64,000 nucleotides of DNA from Callaeas wilsoni (GCA_013398955.1 VWPU01011590.1:248001-312000), one strand, 5' to 3'. Shown: positions 1-14,104, counted from the stretch's first letter. Numbers and translations: made by a program. Notes: a model not told the origin generated them from the sequence alone.

Positions 1-3000
1 CAGTTTGCTGTTTGCTGCCTAACACAATTTAGTCAGAGCAGCACAGCCCTCCCCTTTTCTCCTGACAGCAATTCTCCCTCCAAAATGAGGTTCTGGCAGT
101 CTGCTTTTGTACAAAGTAGACTCAAATGTAATTATGCTGCTATGACAACTTAGTCTTAGAGCACTCAGTCCCTTTTCTTCTCATCTTTGTAGTGCTGCTA
201 CGAGTAGAAAGCAATTTTGTTTTTTCTTCTTCCAGTATAAATAGAAATACACATCAGTGAAGTCCAAGTTGTACTGGTATAAGGTCGCAGTCAGCCCCAG
301 TATATTAAACACTTGTCTCTTAAAAATCATGTAATGAAAAGAGGGAGAAAATGTAAAGTGCTCAGTCCCCCGGCCCTGTCTTAATGAAAACCATGTTAAC
401 CACCCCTGTCCACACATCTGTATGGGGAAGAAAACTTTCTCTATTTGAATATCCACATGGAAAGAGTGCAGCCATGGCTACATCTCTCCCTGCCTCACCT
501 TTCCTCAGGAATAAGCTACATAAATTCTTCAGAGCCCTTGGCTGCAGTGCTTAGTCCTTGCAAAAGAGTCTTGCCTGTGCTCCCATGTAGGCTGCTCCTG
601 GGGCTGGGATGGCTTATAGCCTAAGTCACTGCCACGTGGAGATGCCAGCAAGGAAAGAAAACAAAACCCAAAGAAACTTCTCTGGACACTGCTCGGTGCC
701 TCTGAAAGAAGGCAAACTAAGGAGCTGGCCTCTGCATGGGAAGAGCCAGTGAGGAGAAGCTGGCTGGAGGGACCACACTGGTCACCCAGCTTACTGGAGG
801 GATTGGCTGTTCTGGTGGGAGAACATCACAGGAAATGCTTGATAGCTGAGGAGTGTTTTATAGAGAGTGAGCACACACTTTCTGTTCCCTCCTGCCTGTG
901 TCCTTGTAGGGCTCTGAACATGACATCTCCTGTGCTGAAAGCAGAACCTCTGCTGTAACAGGTTTCAGCTTCCCCTTAGACCTTCTGATTCGGTCTTTGA
1001 GGCAGGCAGTAGAAAGTGTCTTTCGAGGGTCATCTCAAAATTTGGAGCATGGTGCAGGCACGCTAAGGCAGAATGCCTCGGGCCAGGCCTGAGGGAACAT
1101 GTGGTTTCACCATCAAGATGTCTCCGTTAATTACTACCAAAGCCAAAGGTTTTCCATGTGTTTACCTTCGATGAATTATGTCCTGCAAAAAACTGTAAGT
1201 GTAGCCAACATAACTTAATTCACAGTGACACACAGGGAGCTGTGGAGAGGTGCCAGAGGTGTGATGGAGAGCATTTTAGTTTCATGTGGCTTCCTGAAGC
1301 TCCCTAGAGCACACTGAAAACAGCCCAGCCATTTTTTTCTTTTTATTTAAGGTAAAAAAAATATTCCCTTTCCAGCTGTGAAAGCAACTGCATAGGCCAG
1401 AACAGAAGGTGTTTGCGGTAAAAAGACACACAGGCTTAGCCAGACTATTTTGATCCTTTTTTTTCCTCCCTGAATTCTCCAGGGAGGAGAGGTACCAGCA
1501 TCAGAGGACAGGAGAGAGACCCAGGGATTCTAATTTTTTTTTTCTTTCTGAGGCGAGGTCTGGAAGAAGTAGGAACTTCTGTCACTTGATGTTCTCTCTC
1601 TCACTTAGGCTGAGACCTGAGGTCAGAAAAAGACTGTTCCCAGTTGGTGTGGCTGAGACAGGAACCAGACCCAATGAAGGGCAGGAGGGAGGTCACGTCA
1701 CTGTTTCTGGAACAGGCTCTGGTCTAGAAGCAGTGACCCAAACCATACAAGTATCAGAGTCCCTGAAGTCCCATGACCCTCACCATTATGTGCATCTTCC
1801 TCTACACCATGCAGTCACCTTGCAGCAGAGATGTAATTCCCCAGCTTCTCCCTCCCCAAAGCACCCACCCAGAAGCTGCCACATCAGAACTGGGGGTAAA
1901 CAGGGTGAGCACCAGGGACTTAGAGGAAGCCACCCCTACAGCCACTTAGGGTGCCACAATAAAGCCTCAAAGACAAGCTAAGGAATAGCAAGTGTTAATT
2001 TCTGGGCCTATGTAAAATGTGCGGATTGCCCCCTTGCCTGTGCAGGGCTGTTTCTAATTGTAACCTCCATAGCCCTGGAGCAGAGGTGGGACCTAATTCA
2101 CTGGACAAGGGAACTCTGACAGCCACAGTGGGTCTGGACTTCTGTTATGTTCTCCCACCCTGAGTGCTTGATTCTGGGGAACCCTGGGTGCTGCAGAACC
2201 AATGTCTGTCAGCATGGGCATCACCTACATCCATGGGTGACCTGGTAACATCAGACACAAAAAAGCTGCTTTCAAAATGGCATCTGTCAGCCCTTACTCT
2301 TCCTCTCTCCCCCGCCTCAGAAACAGAGAACTGACACCACTGCAGGTGTTTTCTCTGTCTCATTTTGACATCTTTGTGAAGTGACACTGTCAGAAAGATA
2401 TCTTTCCTGTGAAGGAACACCTCCTTTTCCACTTGCTCCTTGACATTTTAGTGGATGAACTAAGATTCTGGCCTCTGTTTTAATCAAGTAATACAGATTT
2501 CATGTACAGGCTGGTCGCCCTAGAGCTCACTACAGCATATGAGAGATGTCTTGTCTGAAACACAGACCTAAATCCAGCACTTACTGCACAAACACTGTTT
2601 CTGTCTCAAACCCCATGTTTGCTTCTGCATGTTTTCTGGCCTGTCATTATGTTGCCTGCTAAACACGTCCTGGCTCAGACCTCAGGTTTGGGCTGGTGAG
2701 TGGCTCTTTCTCTGTCTCTCTCTTTAGTCTTCCTGTGTTTTGCAGACTGAGTTTGTCTGAGACGCTCATGAAAGCCAAGAGTGATCCTTGACAAAGTAAT
2801 GTGGGAATTGTCCATGGCTGAGTGAGGTGAATCTGGGAGGGGAACTTTCTGTGTTTCCATTGACCTACTGGTCAGATGGTTGACTGCTGCAGCATGTCTG
2901 TTGTGGAGTGTCCTGGGGAGCCTTTCCTAGTGGTTCCTAGCGGTCCTTAATGCATCTCCACGTGCACAGCAAGCTGTTCGTCCCAGGCTGATTTTATATC

Positions 3001-6000
3001 ACGTCCATTTTACTCCCAGCCTCCCTCCCCTCTTGCACGTACTGCTCCCTACACCTCCCTATTGCCAAAGGAACACCACCACCCCACTTTACCTCTTATC
3101 CACTTTGTTCTCAGTTCTGAGGGTACTTTCCACACGATCCCTGTGTGCCTCCACTCTCCGTAGCAGGTCCCTGTCTGCTGCGCTGCAGCTGCAGGCAGAG
3201 CTGCACCTCAGCCCCACACATTGGCTGCTTCATCCTGTTCACATGAATGATTCCTCAGAAGCAGAACTCCTGTTTCTGTCTGAGATTAGAACACCTGAGC
3301 ATGTTCTTTGCTAAAAGTACGCCACATTCACAAGAGAAAGGGGCATATGAAAGCTTTATGTTCTCACAGTGTTGATTCTTCCATGGTCTTGTACCATCAA
3401 TCATATCCCTGCAGAGTACAAAACAATGCCCAATGCTGTCTCTTGTATTTACTTTGTGAAGATGTTAATGACTGTGGGAGCAAAATGAAGTGGTCCTTCC
3501 CTGAGGAGATAATACCGTTTTGTTCTGAGAGGCAGGTCATAACAGATGGGATGTACGTGCACTTACTTTCTTGTGTGCACTTCTCATTTCTCCTTTCCTG
3601 TTTTTTTGCAGAAGCAAAGTTAGGAGTGACTCATACCAATTGATGGTTGACAGCAAGACAAATATTCTCTGTTTTGAGGGTTTTGTAAGAGAAGAAATGG
3701 GAATCACACTCTTCCCTCCTTCTCTGCAGATCACATCACGGTCTCTCAAGAAATGGTAACTTTCTTTCAGATAATTCTTATACTTAATCTTAACAATAGC
3801 AATTTGTGATCAATGAAGTAAAAGTCAACAGATTGAGCATCATAAAAAGAGCTCATAGCTCTTTGGAATTCTACTTTAGTTTCCTTTGTTGGCTTATATA
3901 TTAGTTGGACAAACAATGTTTCCCGGTTCTGATTCCATATTAGATTCTATGTCTCTGTATTTCACAGCTACCATAAAAGCAGGTGCCGCAGTGATGGGAG
4001 CCATATAAGTACCTGGATAGGTGATAAAAATATTGTTGCTGAGTGCTTCAGGGTGTGCTTTGTGTGAGGAGACACTTAATCTAAAGAATAAGGGATTGTT
4101 AAATTTTACTGTATAGCATATGCAATACTAGAATTTATTAGTCTATTGTTCAATACAGCAACTGATGTGCTGTTTTAAGTATTTTTTTTAATCCATGACA
4201 TAAAAAAAGTTCCTAAACTTCCTGACTCAGTTTTCCTGTTTACAATATGTGAATACTGTTGATACTAAGTGAAAGTGCAGTAAATTAAACAGCAAAATAG
4301 ATACATGAATCATGTTCCACCTGTGTGCTATATGTGTCCTTGAAAAGATTTGGGTTTTCCCCAGACTAATAAAGGACTGATTTCTAGTAAGGTAAGGGTA
4401 GAGAGCAGACACGGTTTACTCCCCACATGTTTGGGAGCGTGCAGGAGAGCTGGTCAGGGTTATCTGTACTGTGGCACTCTTCAAGCTGCCTGTAACCAAT
4501 AGTTAATAACACACTGTTGTGTGGATGTCCAAAGCTGAGACAATTCAGTAACTCAGTCGCAGAGGGCTGAGCACTCATTACTTGCCATATACAACAATAA
4601 TTAGTAGAAATTATTGACAATCTTTTTTTTTTATGTATACCATCCAACATATTTTTGGATTTTTGCATTTACATTTGGTTTCTGTTTTAAATTGACAGGT
4701 TTAGCCCATAGCTGCTTTCAGCACAGTGGGAGAGGAGAGTGTCATTTCTTTACCTCCCTGCTGTTTGAGGAAAAAGCAGTTGTTCTTTACACAAAATCTC
4801 TATCAGTGGCAGCTTTTAAAGACTTCCTTGTGTGATGTCTGAATTTTTAAAAGTTTTGAAGTGTCAGGTCTTTCTGCATAAAAGCTGCTTATTCCTCAAT
4901 TGCAAGAACTTCGGTTTGCTGACAGCACGTAGACAGCCCCAACTGAAATAACTTGAGTTGGCTGTAGCTTCTCTGGGCAAGTGGGGGAGATTAAGGGCAA
5001 AATCCTGCAATGATGAAATCATTACACTGAAGTCCCTCTCTGCTCTTGATCTCTCCATATCTCCAGGCATGACCAGCACTTCCATGCCATGCCGTGAGTG
5101 TGCATCTCTGTTGTGCAGATCCATCTGCAGCAGCAACAGCAGCAGCAGCACTGTCCCTCTGTGCTCTCTGCGTGCTGGAACTCGACTCAGCCAGGAGACA
5201 GCCTGTGCTCCGCAGTGGTGCTTACACACGGCTGGTGGTTGTCTCACACTGCTTCGTGCTAGCTTGCAGAGCTGAAGTGGCTGCTTCACCCGTACCGGTG
5301 TCTGACACTAATTCATCCCTCCTCCATGCCTCCAGAGCAGTAGAAGAGCACAGTCCATTTATGCTTTGTTAAATTTGCACAGGAGGCAGAGAGATGCATT
5401 TTAATTATTTTAATCTGAGTATGTGCAGCATAGAGGGACAGTGTATTGATTTTTCTGTTTATTTTTTCCATCTCTGAATGAATAAAGCTTTTTTTACTCA
5501 GCAGCTGTATGCTCATAACCTCAGGCTCCCAAATATTTGTCATTTTAGTTGACTCTTCCCTCCAACTTTCACTTACCTGTTTCATACCGTGAGAATCTAC
5601 CTTTACTGTAAATGATATTCAGAGAAATAAAATGTAAGATATACATTGATATCAACCCCCTGGTTTTTGGGATCTGAAAGGAGAAAGCCACTACTGGAAT
5701 AGGGACGTGTAGCAGATAGGAAGCTGACCTCTGTGACCGCAGTGTGTACAAGATGCCTGAGTACCTTTGGGAATATAGACCCTGATGTTTGTGTAAATAG
5801 TCTGCTGTAAAAACAGTACCAGGGTCTGTGGCATCTCTGTCTGTCTGTCCATGCCCAGTTTCTACCAGAATAAGCAGAGGCTACATATGTCAGTAGTTAT
5901 GGGAAAGGAATTTTTTACTGAGGGCTTTTTGGATGCTGTTGTAACACAATTCCCATCAGCAGGTGCTGGTAAGACACGGGTGATCCTCCGGTGCCTTACC

Positions 6001-6311
6001 GTTCTGTCAGCACTCAAGCCTGGATGCACATATAGGCAGTGCGTGTCAAACAAGCATTGCGGCCTCATGGCAAGCTGTTTGTCTCTTTTTTAACGTGGTG
6101 CAAACACGGGATGTCTAAGGAAATGGAAACTCCTGTCTAACAACTGGCTTAGTCTCAAAATATTGTTGGTCTGGATCCCCATTTTAGAAACCATATTTTC
6201 ACCTGGCTCACAGGGAAGTCTTCATTTTCACTGTAGATGGAATCAAGATAGGCAGCTTCACAAATCTCATGAAAGTTTTACTTAGCAGACAGACCAAGGC
6301 TATCACTGAAC
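1..6311. other. Intergenic, no gene recognised
   Basis: This is unremarkable AT-rich DNA with short chance frames on both strands. It includes an interrupted CAG run at 5128-5150. An exon-like stretch at 3612-3757, with ttttttgcag before it and AAATG|gtaact after it, encodes nothing I recognise. I see no RNA gene or transposable element. Confidence 0.6.
5128..5150 (+). repeat. Short interrupted CAG run
   Basis: CAGCAGCAACAGCAGCAGCA plus GCA is an interrupted trinucleotide run. It is not part of a recognisable coding exon. Confidence 0.85.
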
Positions 6312-6532
6312 ACAGAAAATACTTTCGGAAAGGAGTAAAAACACTGTGAGGTGAGGCACTGGAACAGGTTGCCCAGAGAAGCTGTAGATGCCCCATCTCT
6401 GGAAGTGTTCAAGACCACCTTGATGAAGCCCTCAACAACCTGATCTAGTGGAACGTGTTTCTGCCCATGGCTAGGGAGTTGGAACTAGATTATACTTAAA
6501 GTCTTTTCCAACCCAAACCATTCTATGTTATC
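6312..6532 (+). mobile_element. CR1 LINE fragment (3' end)
   Basis: The sequence contains the standard bird CR1 3' landmarks in order: aggcactggaacaggttgcc, gatgccccatctctggaagt, gatctagtggaacgtg, ctgcccatggc, ggaactagatta, and the terminal ttccaacccaaaccattcta. It is 5'-truncated, with a degenerate start near 6312. No coding potential survives. Confidence 0.93.
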
Positions 6533-7033
6533 TTCTGGTTTTTGTGCTTGTGCTGATATTCCACACTGAAAATAGCTGATGGTTCCTGCTTGGCTCTTTG
6601 GCCCCTGCAAAGCTCCATCAGCCTTCTTGCAGGCTGTTGCTTTAAACCTAGAGAAAAACGAGCAGCTGCAGCCTTTTGGGCTTATTTGGTAACAGCTGTT
6701 GCTTGCCAGTGTGCTCTCTCTCTCATCTTGTAAGTATTTCTATCCTTTTTCCCCCCTTTGGGCTCCTTTCTTCTTTTGTTTTAATGCCCTATGTGATTTA
6801 GGAGAATTGATCACGAGAAAAGTTTGGTGGAGGACGCAGAAACATTTTTTCCCGTGCCCATATGTGGCAGTGTGCTGGGAAAACTTCGTGAAGCCCTTCA
6901 GCTCTGTCAGAAGGTAAAGATTTGTAAAGCACCAAGTACCACTGTGCTTCTTTGCTTTATCTTCCTCCATCCTATGCATGCCATGGGGTCACTGGTACAA
7001 AGGTGGATCCACAAGCAAAACCTTCTTTACTCT

Positions 7034-7113
7034 GAGCAACCTGGTCTAGTGGAAGGTGTCTCTGCCCATGGCAGGGGGATGGAACTAGATAATCTTAAGG
7101 GTCCTTTCCTTCT
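7034..7113 (+). mobile_element. Short CR1 LINE fragment (extreme 3' end)
   Basis: gagcaacctggtctagtgga, then ggtgtctctgcccatggc, ggaactagataatctt and ttctatgattcc form the last 80 bp or so of a CR1 element. It lies only 500 bp from the copy at 6.3 kb. The two are separated by unrelated sequence, and this one is much shorter, so it looks like an independent insertion. Confidence 0.9.
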
Positions 7114-10100
7114 ATGATTCCTTGATTTCTCCCCTCTTTCCTGGCAGCCCCATGTGCAGACAACCCCCAGCACAGCCATGCCAGTGCCAGCTCAGGGGAA
7201 ATCTCTGCACTGGCAGAAGGTCGTTCGGTAGTGCCTTTCCTTGCCAAGTCCCAAAGTGTGCCAGTCACTGGTGGAAGCTAAGATTTGAAATGCTTTTCCT
7301 CTCTTTCTCCCAACACAACATATGAGATGGTGGTACTCTTTGTGGTGTTTTAGTAGTTAACAAACATATGTGTGCTGTGCGAAAAATCCTACATGGAAAT
7401 GAGATGGTGTGTAATATATGCCTTTCTTCACAACACCTTTTAAATTACTTTTCTTTTTTTTAATTTTTAAGAAGTCTGTGGAACTGGAGCATAACAGAGG
7501 AAGACAGGACAAGCTGAGAAGAATCAACTGAAAGGAAAATCTTCAAGTTTGTGGCTATCAGAGCAAAAGGCAAAAAGGTAGGATTGCATCCATGCTGTTC
7601 ATCTTTCACCCACTCGCATTGACTGTAATGGGACTGCTGGCTCTGTGCCCTTGCCTGTTGGATGCTCACTTTCTAAAGGTAGAAGGGGACATCAAAAGGC
7701 TCCAGAAGCTCAGGGAGATGGAAGCCAGACTAAGGCAGACTTTAGCAGGCTTGTACTCCAAATAGTTTGTCTCCAGGACAGCAAGTGAGGGCTTGTAGCG
7801 CTCTGCATACGAGTTGGCCCTCTCCAACTCTGTGTCACTGTCTCTTTGAGACCGGCCCAACTTCACCACCAAAAAGAGCAAATCCTGCACTTTTTTGCTG
7901 AAGCAGTTACCTGCACAGTGTTCAAAACAGTGGCTTCATTTCCATGTTAGATGGCAGCATCATAATCTTTAACAGCGCATGAATCAAAAATTGTCAGCTT
8001 TTCCTTTTCTGCCATGAGCCTTGTGATTCTTGCCGTGTGCTTTATTTTCTTGTGGTTAGCCCAAGCTTGCTTGCAAATTTTTCCGGTTTAGAAATGTCCA
8101 TCATTTCCTGTGCTCTTTAACAACAGAGGAATGCCAGCCAAGGCAGGCAGCCTCCCCACACAGCTCTTTGCTCATACACACTGAGGTTGCTTGCAGTAAA
8201 CAAGGTCACTGCCTCTCCCTCTCTTAAAGCAAACTGCAATAAGACTCTGCTTTGTGCTCTTGTCCTGGCAGGAGTGGGGGATTGGGAGGCTAGAGGGGAA
8301 AACTGGCTTGAAAGTGTCAAAAAACAAACCAATTGCAAACAACCAAAAAGAACTCCATGGCTTTTTTCACCAGTTGTTGAAAAAAGTCTTATATACTTAT
8401 GTGGAAATTTTCCTATTACTGTTATTATTTCAGCTTGTAGTTGGCCATGGAACATTTCCAAAGAAACCAGTATCTGGGAAACCTTTTGTTTTCCAGAAAG
8501 GCTGTTATTCAAAAGCAATTAACATAAAAACATTTAAATTGTCTAACTTCAGAGACAGAAGAATGGAGGAAGGAAATGTGAGAGTGTGTGTGTGCATGCA
8601 GGAGGGAATACCGGAGTCTGGGGTAATGTAAGAGGCAGAAGGAGGAGACAAGAGCACTTGGGTCAGCATGGGATGGGTGCAATTGCCAAGGAGGGTCGGG
8701 ATGGAGAGACCCCACACCTGTGGGATGCAGGAGCTGGAAGGTCAGCTGGGGGCTGCTCTGACCTTGGAGGGCAGCACAAAGCAAGGAGAGGTGTGGGGCC
8801 TGGGGCAGCAGGAGTCCCAGGAGTGAGGGTGGAGATGCCCAAGTGTCTCTCCATTCTTCAGGTCAGGCATGAAATGTCTGTTATGTGTCTTGGCAGCTCT
8901 GAGTGCCTGTTGTCATGAGGTGCAGCTGTGGTTTTGAGACCAAGCTTGTGCTCGGCAGCTCAGGGCAGTGCTCCCAAATCCCCTCGCTTTCCACTAACAA
9001 TGCTTGGTGAAGGCAGTAGCAGCAGTACTGTTGAGGGTTTTATTTTACACTTGTACTGTGCAAGTTTTCTCCACCATTTCTCCAGTGGGTTTTGAACCAG
9101 CTGGATGATTTCAGCCTCACTTGAGAGGGCAGAGGGTCTCTAAAGTACTGTCTGCTTGTGTGGAAATGGACTTTGATCAGAGGGAGTTTCCAGATGCCCC
9201 AAGGCAGGTCTCCGTGCCTTTTTCAAAAGAGTACAACTATTGTGAAGTGTGAACTGCGCCATATGCAGCCTGAAGTAAGGTGTTTTCTCTTGCAAAGGGA
9301 GTGCCACAGCTATAAATGTACAGATTATCTTTTTAGGCCTTTTGATGTTTCTATCCGTTTTTCGTCCTCCTATGTTACCTCATCCCTGACCCTGCTCATG
9401 TCCCCATGTGTCAGTCTCAGCTAGACAGAAATGTGGAGATCTCAGTCCTCCTCAAGGGGAGCCCAGGGGAGTTGGGAGTCAGCCAGAGGTAACACATCAG
9501 GGAGGAGACCCGTGGAAAGGAAAAGTGGCAGTATTGCTGGGAAGGCTGAGTTCACTGTGACTGGGAGACATGAACCGGAGTTTCTGGGGTAGAATGGAGG
9601 GATGCAGGAGTAGATTAAATATCCCAAACTAGCTAGGATTCCCGAGATCAGTGACACTCAGAAGAGCCTACCTGTGTCCCAGAAGCACATTCGAAACAGA
9701 AATCCACAAAGACCTTTGATAAATAAAAGTCTGAAAAGCAAAAGCTTGTTCTAAACTAGAAAGTGGTCTCACACTCTGAAAAACCCAGAGAAGTGGGGCA
9801 AAAAGCATTGCATAAAAAGGCAAAAGGCGTGTGAACAACACAGCCTGCAGAGCAAAAACTTTATTCAAAAAAGGCTCAGGGCAGCATGTGGTGCTAGTGG
9901 AAGGGGAGGAGGTGTCTGAGACTGTCCTTCTTCTGCCACAGAGGGAGGCTTTGCAGGTTTTCAGGGCAGTGTTTCTGTGCTGGTGTTTTCCTGTAAGTCT
10001 TCCCTTCCATTCAAAAGGCAGAATAAACTTTCAATAGATCATCAGTAGCTGCTACAACAGTGTCCCCACACTTCCATCCTTCTGTCTGTTTCAAGATCAA

Positions 10101-11284
10101 ATATTAATTGAAACAAAATGTGGTAGACAGGATGAGTGTCTATAAATAGGTTCTAAACTGTCACCTTAAGAGGAATGTATGTGACCCAGTTCAAATACCA
10201 ATATGAAGAAAGAAAAATTGTTAAACACATAGTCCCATTAGACAAAGGAAGGTCCCCTTGCAGATTGTTTTAATCTTTGGAAGATACTTATTTACACTGG
10301 TTCCAGCAAATGATAACATATTTTCTGCTTTGGTGCCCAGGAAATGCATTTTGATAATAGATTCCATTCATACCACACTTTGAGATGTCATTGAATTTAT
10401 GGCACAGATAATATGCATGCTTACTAGTTTCTCCTTCTTTCAAAATTTTCAAAGAGTTTAATTTATGTACTCTATTACCTGATATGCAGAAGAGATTTTG
10501 CTTGGGTTTTTAACCAAATCCTCATTTGAAATATGTAATTTTTGATGATATAATATTCTAGGTTGACCAAATGACTTATCTGAGAAAGCATTTAGAATAT
10601 TGTAGAGGTTGTGAAACCCATGTAGAGTGCTTAAACTTCCAGTTTCATTTATATAACACAGTATTTAAGTCGTTTGAGCCCCCAGAAGATTACCTGTCTA
10701 AGTAGCAAAGGCAGACAGGATTCAGCTTTTGTTATTCAATCTCTTTTCAACATATGAAATGCTTTTCCAACAGCTGGTTATGTAAAGTAAGGTTTATTGA
10801 GGTTATATTTTTCAGTACTTGACTCTCAGCACTACATATTTCTCATTTGTTATTTGCCTCACTTTTTGAAGGCTTGTATGTATCATCCTTACAGCTGAAG
10901 TTCTGCAGCAGCCTGTATATTTTGAGGAAAATATTTATTTGAAGCATAAATATGTTTTCACGATAAAAAAATACAAAGCTAAGAGTGGCTTATATTTTAA
11001 GTATGCTTGTGCAAGTTTAAATAAATGAAACACAGACTTTTAAACTTCATCCATATTCACTGATCTTGACGCAGGATTACTATAGATAGTCAGCACTCAG
11101 AGCCAGCTACCATTTAAAGACCAATAACAACAATACTGTGTTTCTAGAGGTTTTATCAAAATGAACTGCTCCTTATCTATTCTGTGAAGCTACGGAAAAC
11201 TATCCTATACAACAGTGCTGGCTGCTTGCATACACGCTGCAGAAATTTTCAAATCTTTTTATACCAGGCAACGTTCTGGTTGGA
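7114..11284. other. Intergenic, no gene recognised
   Basis: No gene, repeat family or RNA gene is visible. A somewhat GC-richer patch at 8.6-8.9 kb has overlapping open frames on both strands without family resemblance, next to a short TG run at about 8586. Confidence 0.6.
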
Positions 11285-11487
11285 AAAAATTTCCTGACTG
11301 AAAGAGTGGTTAAATGTTGGAACAGGGTCCCCAGGAAAATGGTGGAGTCCCTGGAGGTATTCAATAAACAAGCAGATGTGGCACTTCATGATATAGTTTA
11401 GTGGGCATGTGGTGTTCAGTCGAAGGTTGGACTGGATGATCTTGGACATCTTTTCCTACCTTAATGATTCCATGATTCTATGAAATT
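11285..11487 (+). mobile_element. CR1 LINE fragment (3' end)
   Basis: ctgactgaaagagtggttaa, then ggtggagtccctggaggt, gatgtggcacttcatgatat, aggttggactggatgatctt and the terminal gattccatgattctatga follow the 3' end of the CR1 ORF2 and its 3' UTR. Stops interrupt the residual ORF2 frame. It appears 5'-truncated. Confidence 0.92.
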
Positions 11488-13659
11488 GCTTGAAAGCAAA
11501 GTAGTTACTGCTTTGACGTTAATAAACAACATATTCACCAGTCATCAATGCAGACTACAGGCCTTAACAATCAAAATATACGTGTCTTTTTGGTTTGGTT
11601 TGGTTTTGGCTTTTTCTTTTGTTTTTGTTGAGCGGTGGATTTAGACATAACATTTATCCTAATGGAAGCTGTGAGTTTTAGTATCCTACGCAGTCTCTAG
11701 CAGGAGAAGTCACAGAGCTTGCATTACAAAATGAAATACAAAGTTGCCTCAAGCCACAGATAGCAAACAGTTTGTTTTGATTAGGTTTTTGGGAGAGGCT
11801 GACAGTTTGGTTCATTGACTTTGCTCTTGCTTGAACTTGGGCGTTAATCTTGTTATCTAATAGATACATCTTAGGATGTGTTTTAAAACTTGTTAGCCTG
11901 AATACCAGGGTGTACAAAAGCAGGATAAAGAGATGGGTGGTAAAGAGAGGTCCTCTGCTTAAAAGCACATGGTATGTCTCCTCTCCTCTCCTTCAAGCAT
12001 AAACCACACATTCTTTAGCAGAAAAATGCAGAAGACAGAAATCTCAGGAGACAACAGTCTGCCCCTGTCTGACTTTCTCACCAGTTCGGAGACTTCTCTC
12101 TGGGCACCACATCAAAGGGCCTTAATTGCTTCCAGCTCATTGTGGTTCTTTGTGCTGGCAAAAGGTGAATGACAGCAGAGAACTTTGAGCTACATGAGGC
12201 CTGAAGTTCCCAGGAACCAAGAAGGCCCTTAGGCTCCTGGATCCTCTTATGCCCCTTTCACACCTGAAGTGTTGTACTTAGCCAGCCACACCACGATATG
12301 ATGCAGACAATCCCATTCAGAGAACCAGTAAATATGTAAAGTAGTATGAAGTATGTGCCATATGAAAGTAAGCATCTCTGTGAATCTTCAAGTTGGCATT
12401 TATATTTCAAAGCAGTAAATTCACCTGTTTGCACCTTTTGTAATAAAAAAGTCAAGATATACATGTACAAGGCAGGGCTTGGAGTAGGTGTCTTGAGTAA
12501 AACATGATCTTGGCAGATGTTTCTGGAAGCACAGAAGGAATATGGCTATTTTCAAGTCTGAACTGCACATGTCCAGTGTTATATGAGGTACTTTCTTTTG
12601 CAAGAAGAGGGAAGACTGCTGACATTTGTAAAATTGACTCTCTCTCTATGTCTCCTTTCAATGCCTTTTTAAATTTTCCAGATAGTCTTGGCCTCTATAA
12701 GAATCTAGGTAGGGAATAGAAACCATATTGTTTAACATGGGTGACCAGTCACACAGCATATCTGAATCCTGAACAAAAATGCTGAGAGATATTGGTACCA
12801 TTCAGCAACCCATAGGCAAAAAATTATTTTATTGAACCCCTTCACCACATGGTTATAAGAAAAGACTGTAAAAAATGTGATCCATTTGTGGTCAAGAGTA
12901 TCAAGTACAACAAATTACACTTACTGAATACTTCAGTTACTGTACTTGGCAGTGAATTTGCTTTAACTCTAGGAGAGCATTACAAATGAAATCTTTAGAA
13001 GAGATGTGAACCAATTGTGCAATACTGGACCTTTTGTTCCTCAGGCCATAGTCTTGCTCCCAGTCCCAGATTCACTGTGCCTACCAAGAAATACATTCTA
13101 TTAAGAAAACAGAAAATTTGAGCAGTTCCTTACTACGGAAGGCAGCATAGCAGCTAAGCTATTTGGGATGAAACCACCAGGAGACAACTGCAGTTCCAGC
13201 AGGATTTGGCTCAAGGATCATGTGGGAAGCCTTTGCTCTGCCAGACTAGTGATGAAAAAGAGACAGGGGGTGATGGGGACACAAGTTCCAAGTCCTGACT
13301 CACCCCTTGTGTTGGCCAAAGAGTCTGCAGATGGAAATAGGAGGGAAGCGACCACTGAGGCTGAGCTCTGCAACCTTACTTTCCCCAGTCCCCACTTGGA
13401 AGAACTGTGCTTTGTTTCCCTTTCTGAAATATGCCTTTTCATACAGCATTTGGCATCATTAATTGCAGCATCTCCCTTCTGCATCCTAGTCAAACAGTGC
13501 TGGCAAAGCAGAATCAGTATTATGAGTGATGTCTGACGTGCTGGCCAATTCAAGCCATGAATTGCTCGCCTCAGGCATGGCAGGTAGGGGTCTCAATTTA
13601 ATTTTATTCAGAATAAAATTATTAACAGCAATGAAGCATGTGTAGACCATCCAGAAAAG
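11488..13659. other. Intergenic, no gene recognised
   Basis: It contains a T/G-rich stretch at about 11587-11630 (repeated tttgg). Otherwise I see no repeat or gene. Overlapping frames on both strands at 13.2-13.55 kb look like chance. Confidence 0.6.
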
Positions 13660-14104
13660 TAAAGCGTGTCCAGAGGAGGGCAACAAGGCTGGTGAGGGGC
13701 TTGGAACACAAGCCCTATGAGGAACAGCTGAGGGAGCTGGGGTTGTTTAGCCTGGAGAAGAGGAGACTCAGAGGTGACCTTATCACTCTCTACAACTTCT
13801 TGAAAGGTGGTTGTAGTGAGGTGGGGGTTGGTCTCTTTCTCCAGGCAACAACTGATAGAACAAGAGGACACAGTCTTAAGTTGTGCCAAGGGAAATATAG
13901 GTTGGATATTAGGAGAAAATTTTTTACAGAAAGAGTGATAAAATATTGGAATGGTCTGCCCAGGGAGGTGGTGGAATCACCATCCTTGGACATATTTAAA
14001 AAGAGATTGGATGTGGCACTCAGTGCCATGGTTTAGTTTAGTTGAGGTGTTGGGACACAGGTTGGACTCAATGATCTTGAAGGTCTCTTCCAACTTGGAA
14101 GAAT
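13660..14104 (+). mobile_element. CR1 LINE fragment with intact ORF2 C-terminus
   Basis: The frame from about 13660 to 14036 encodes the C-terminal end of CR1 ORF2 without interruption. It has [59 protein letters not shown] and [12 protein letters not shown], then its stop. The ordinary CR1 3' UTR follows, with ggttggactcaatgatctt and cttccaacttgg. The element is 5'-truncated, so it has no endonuclease and no reverse-transcriptase catalytic core and cannot move on its own. The preserved frame suggests a younger copy than its neighbours. Confidence 0.94.

Noticed and set aside
3612..3757. Exon-like plus-strand segment with a T-rich acceptor
   Set aside because: The encoded peptide is unrecognisable, the donor (AAATG|gtaact) is weak, and no partner exon is visible.
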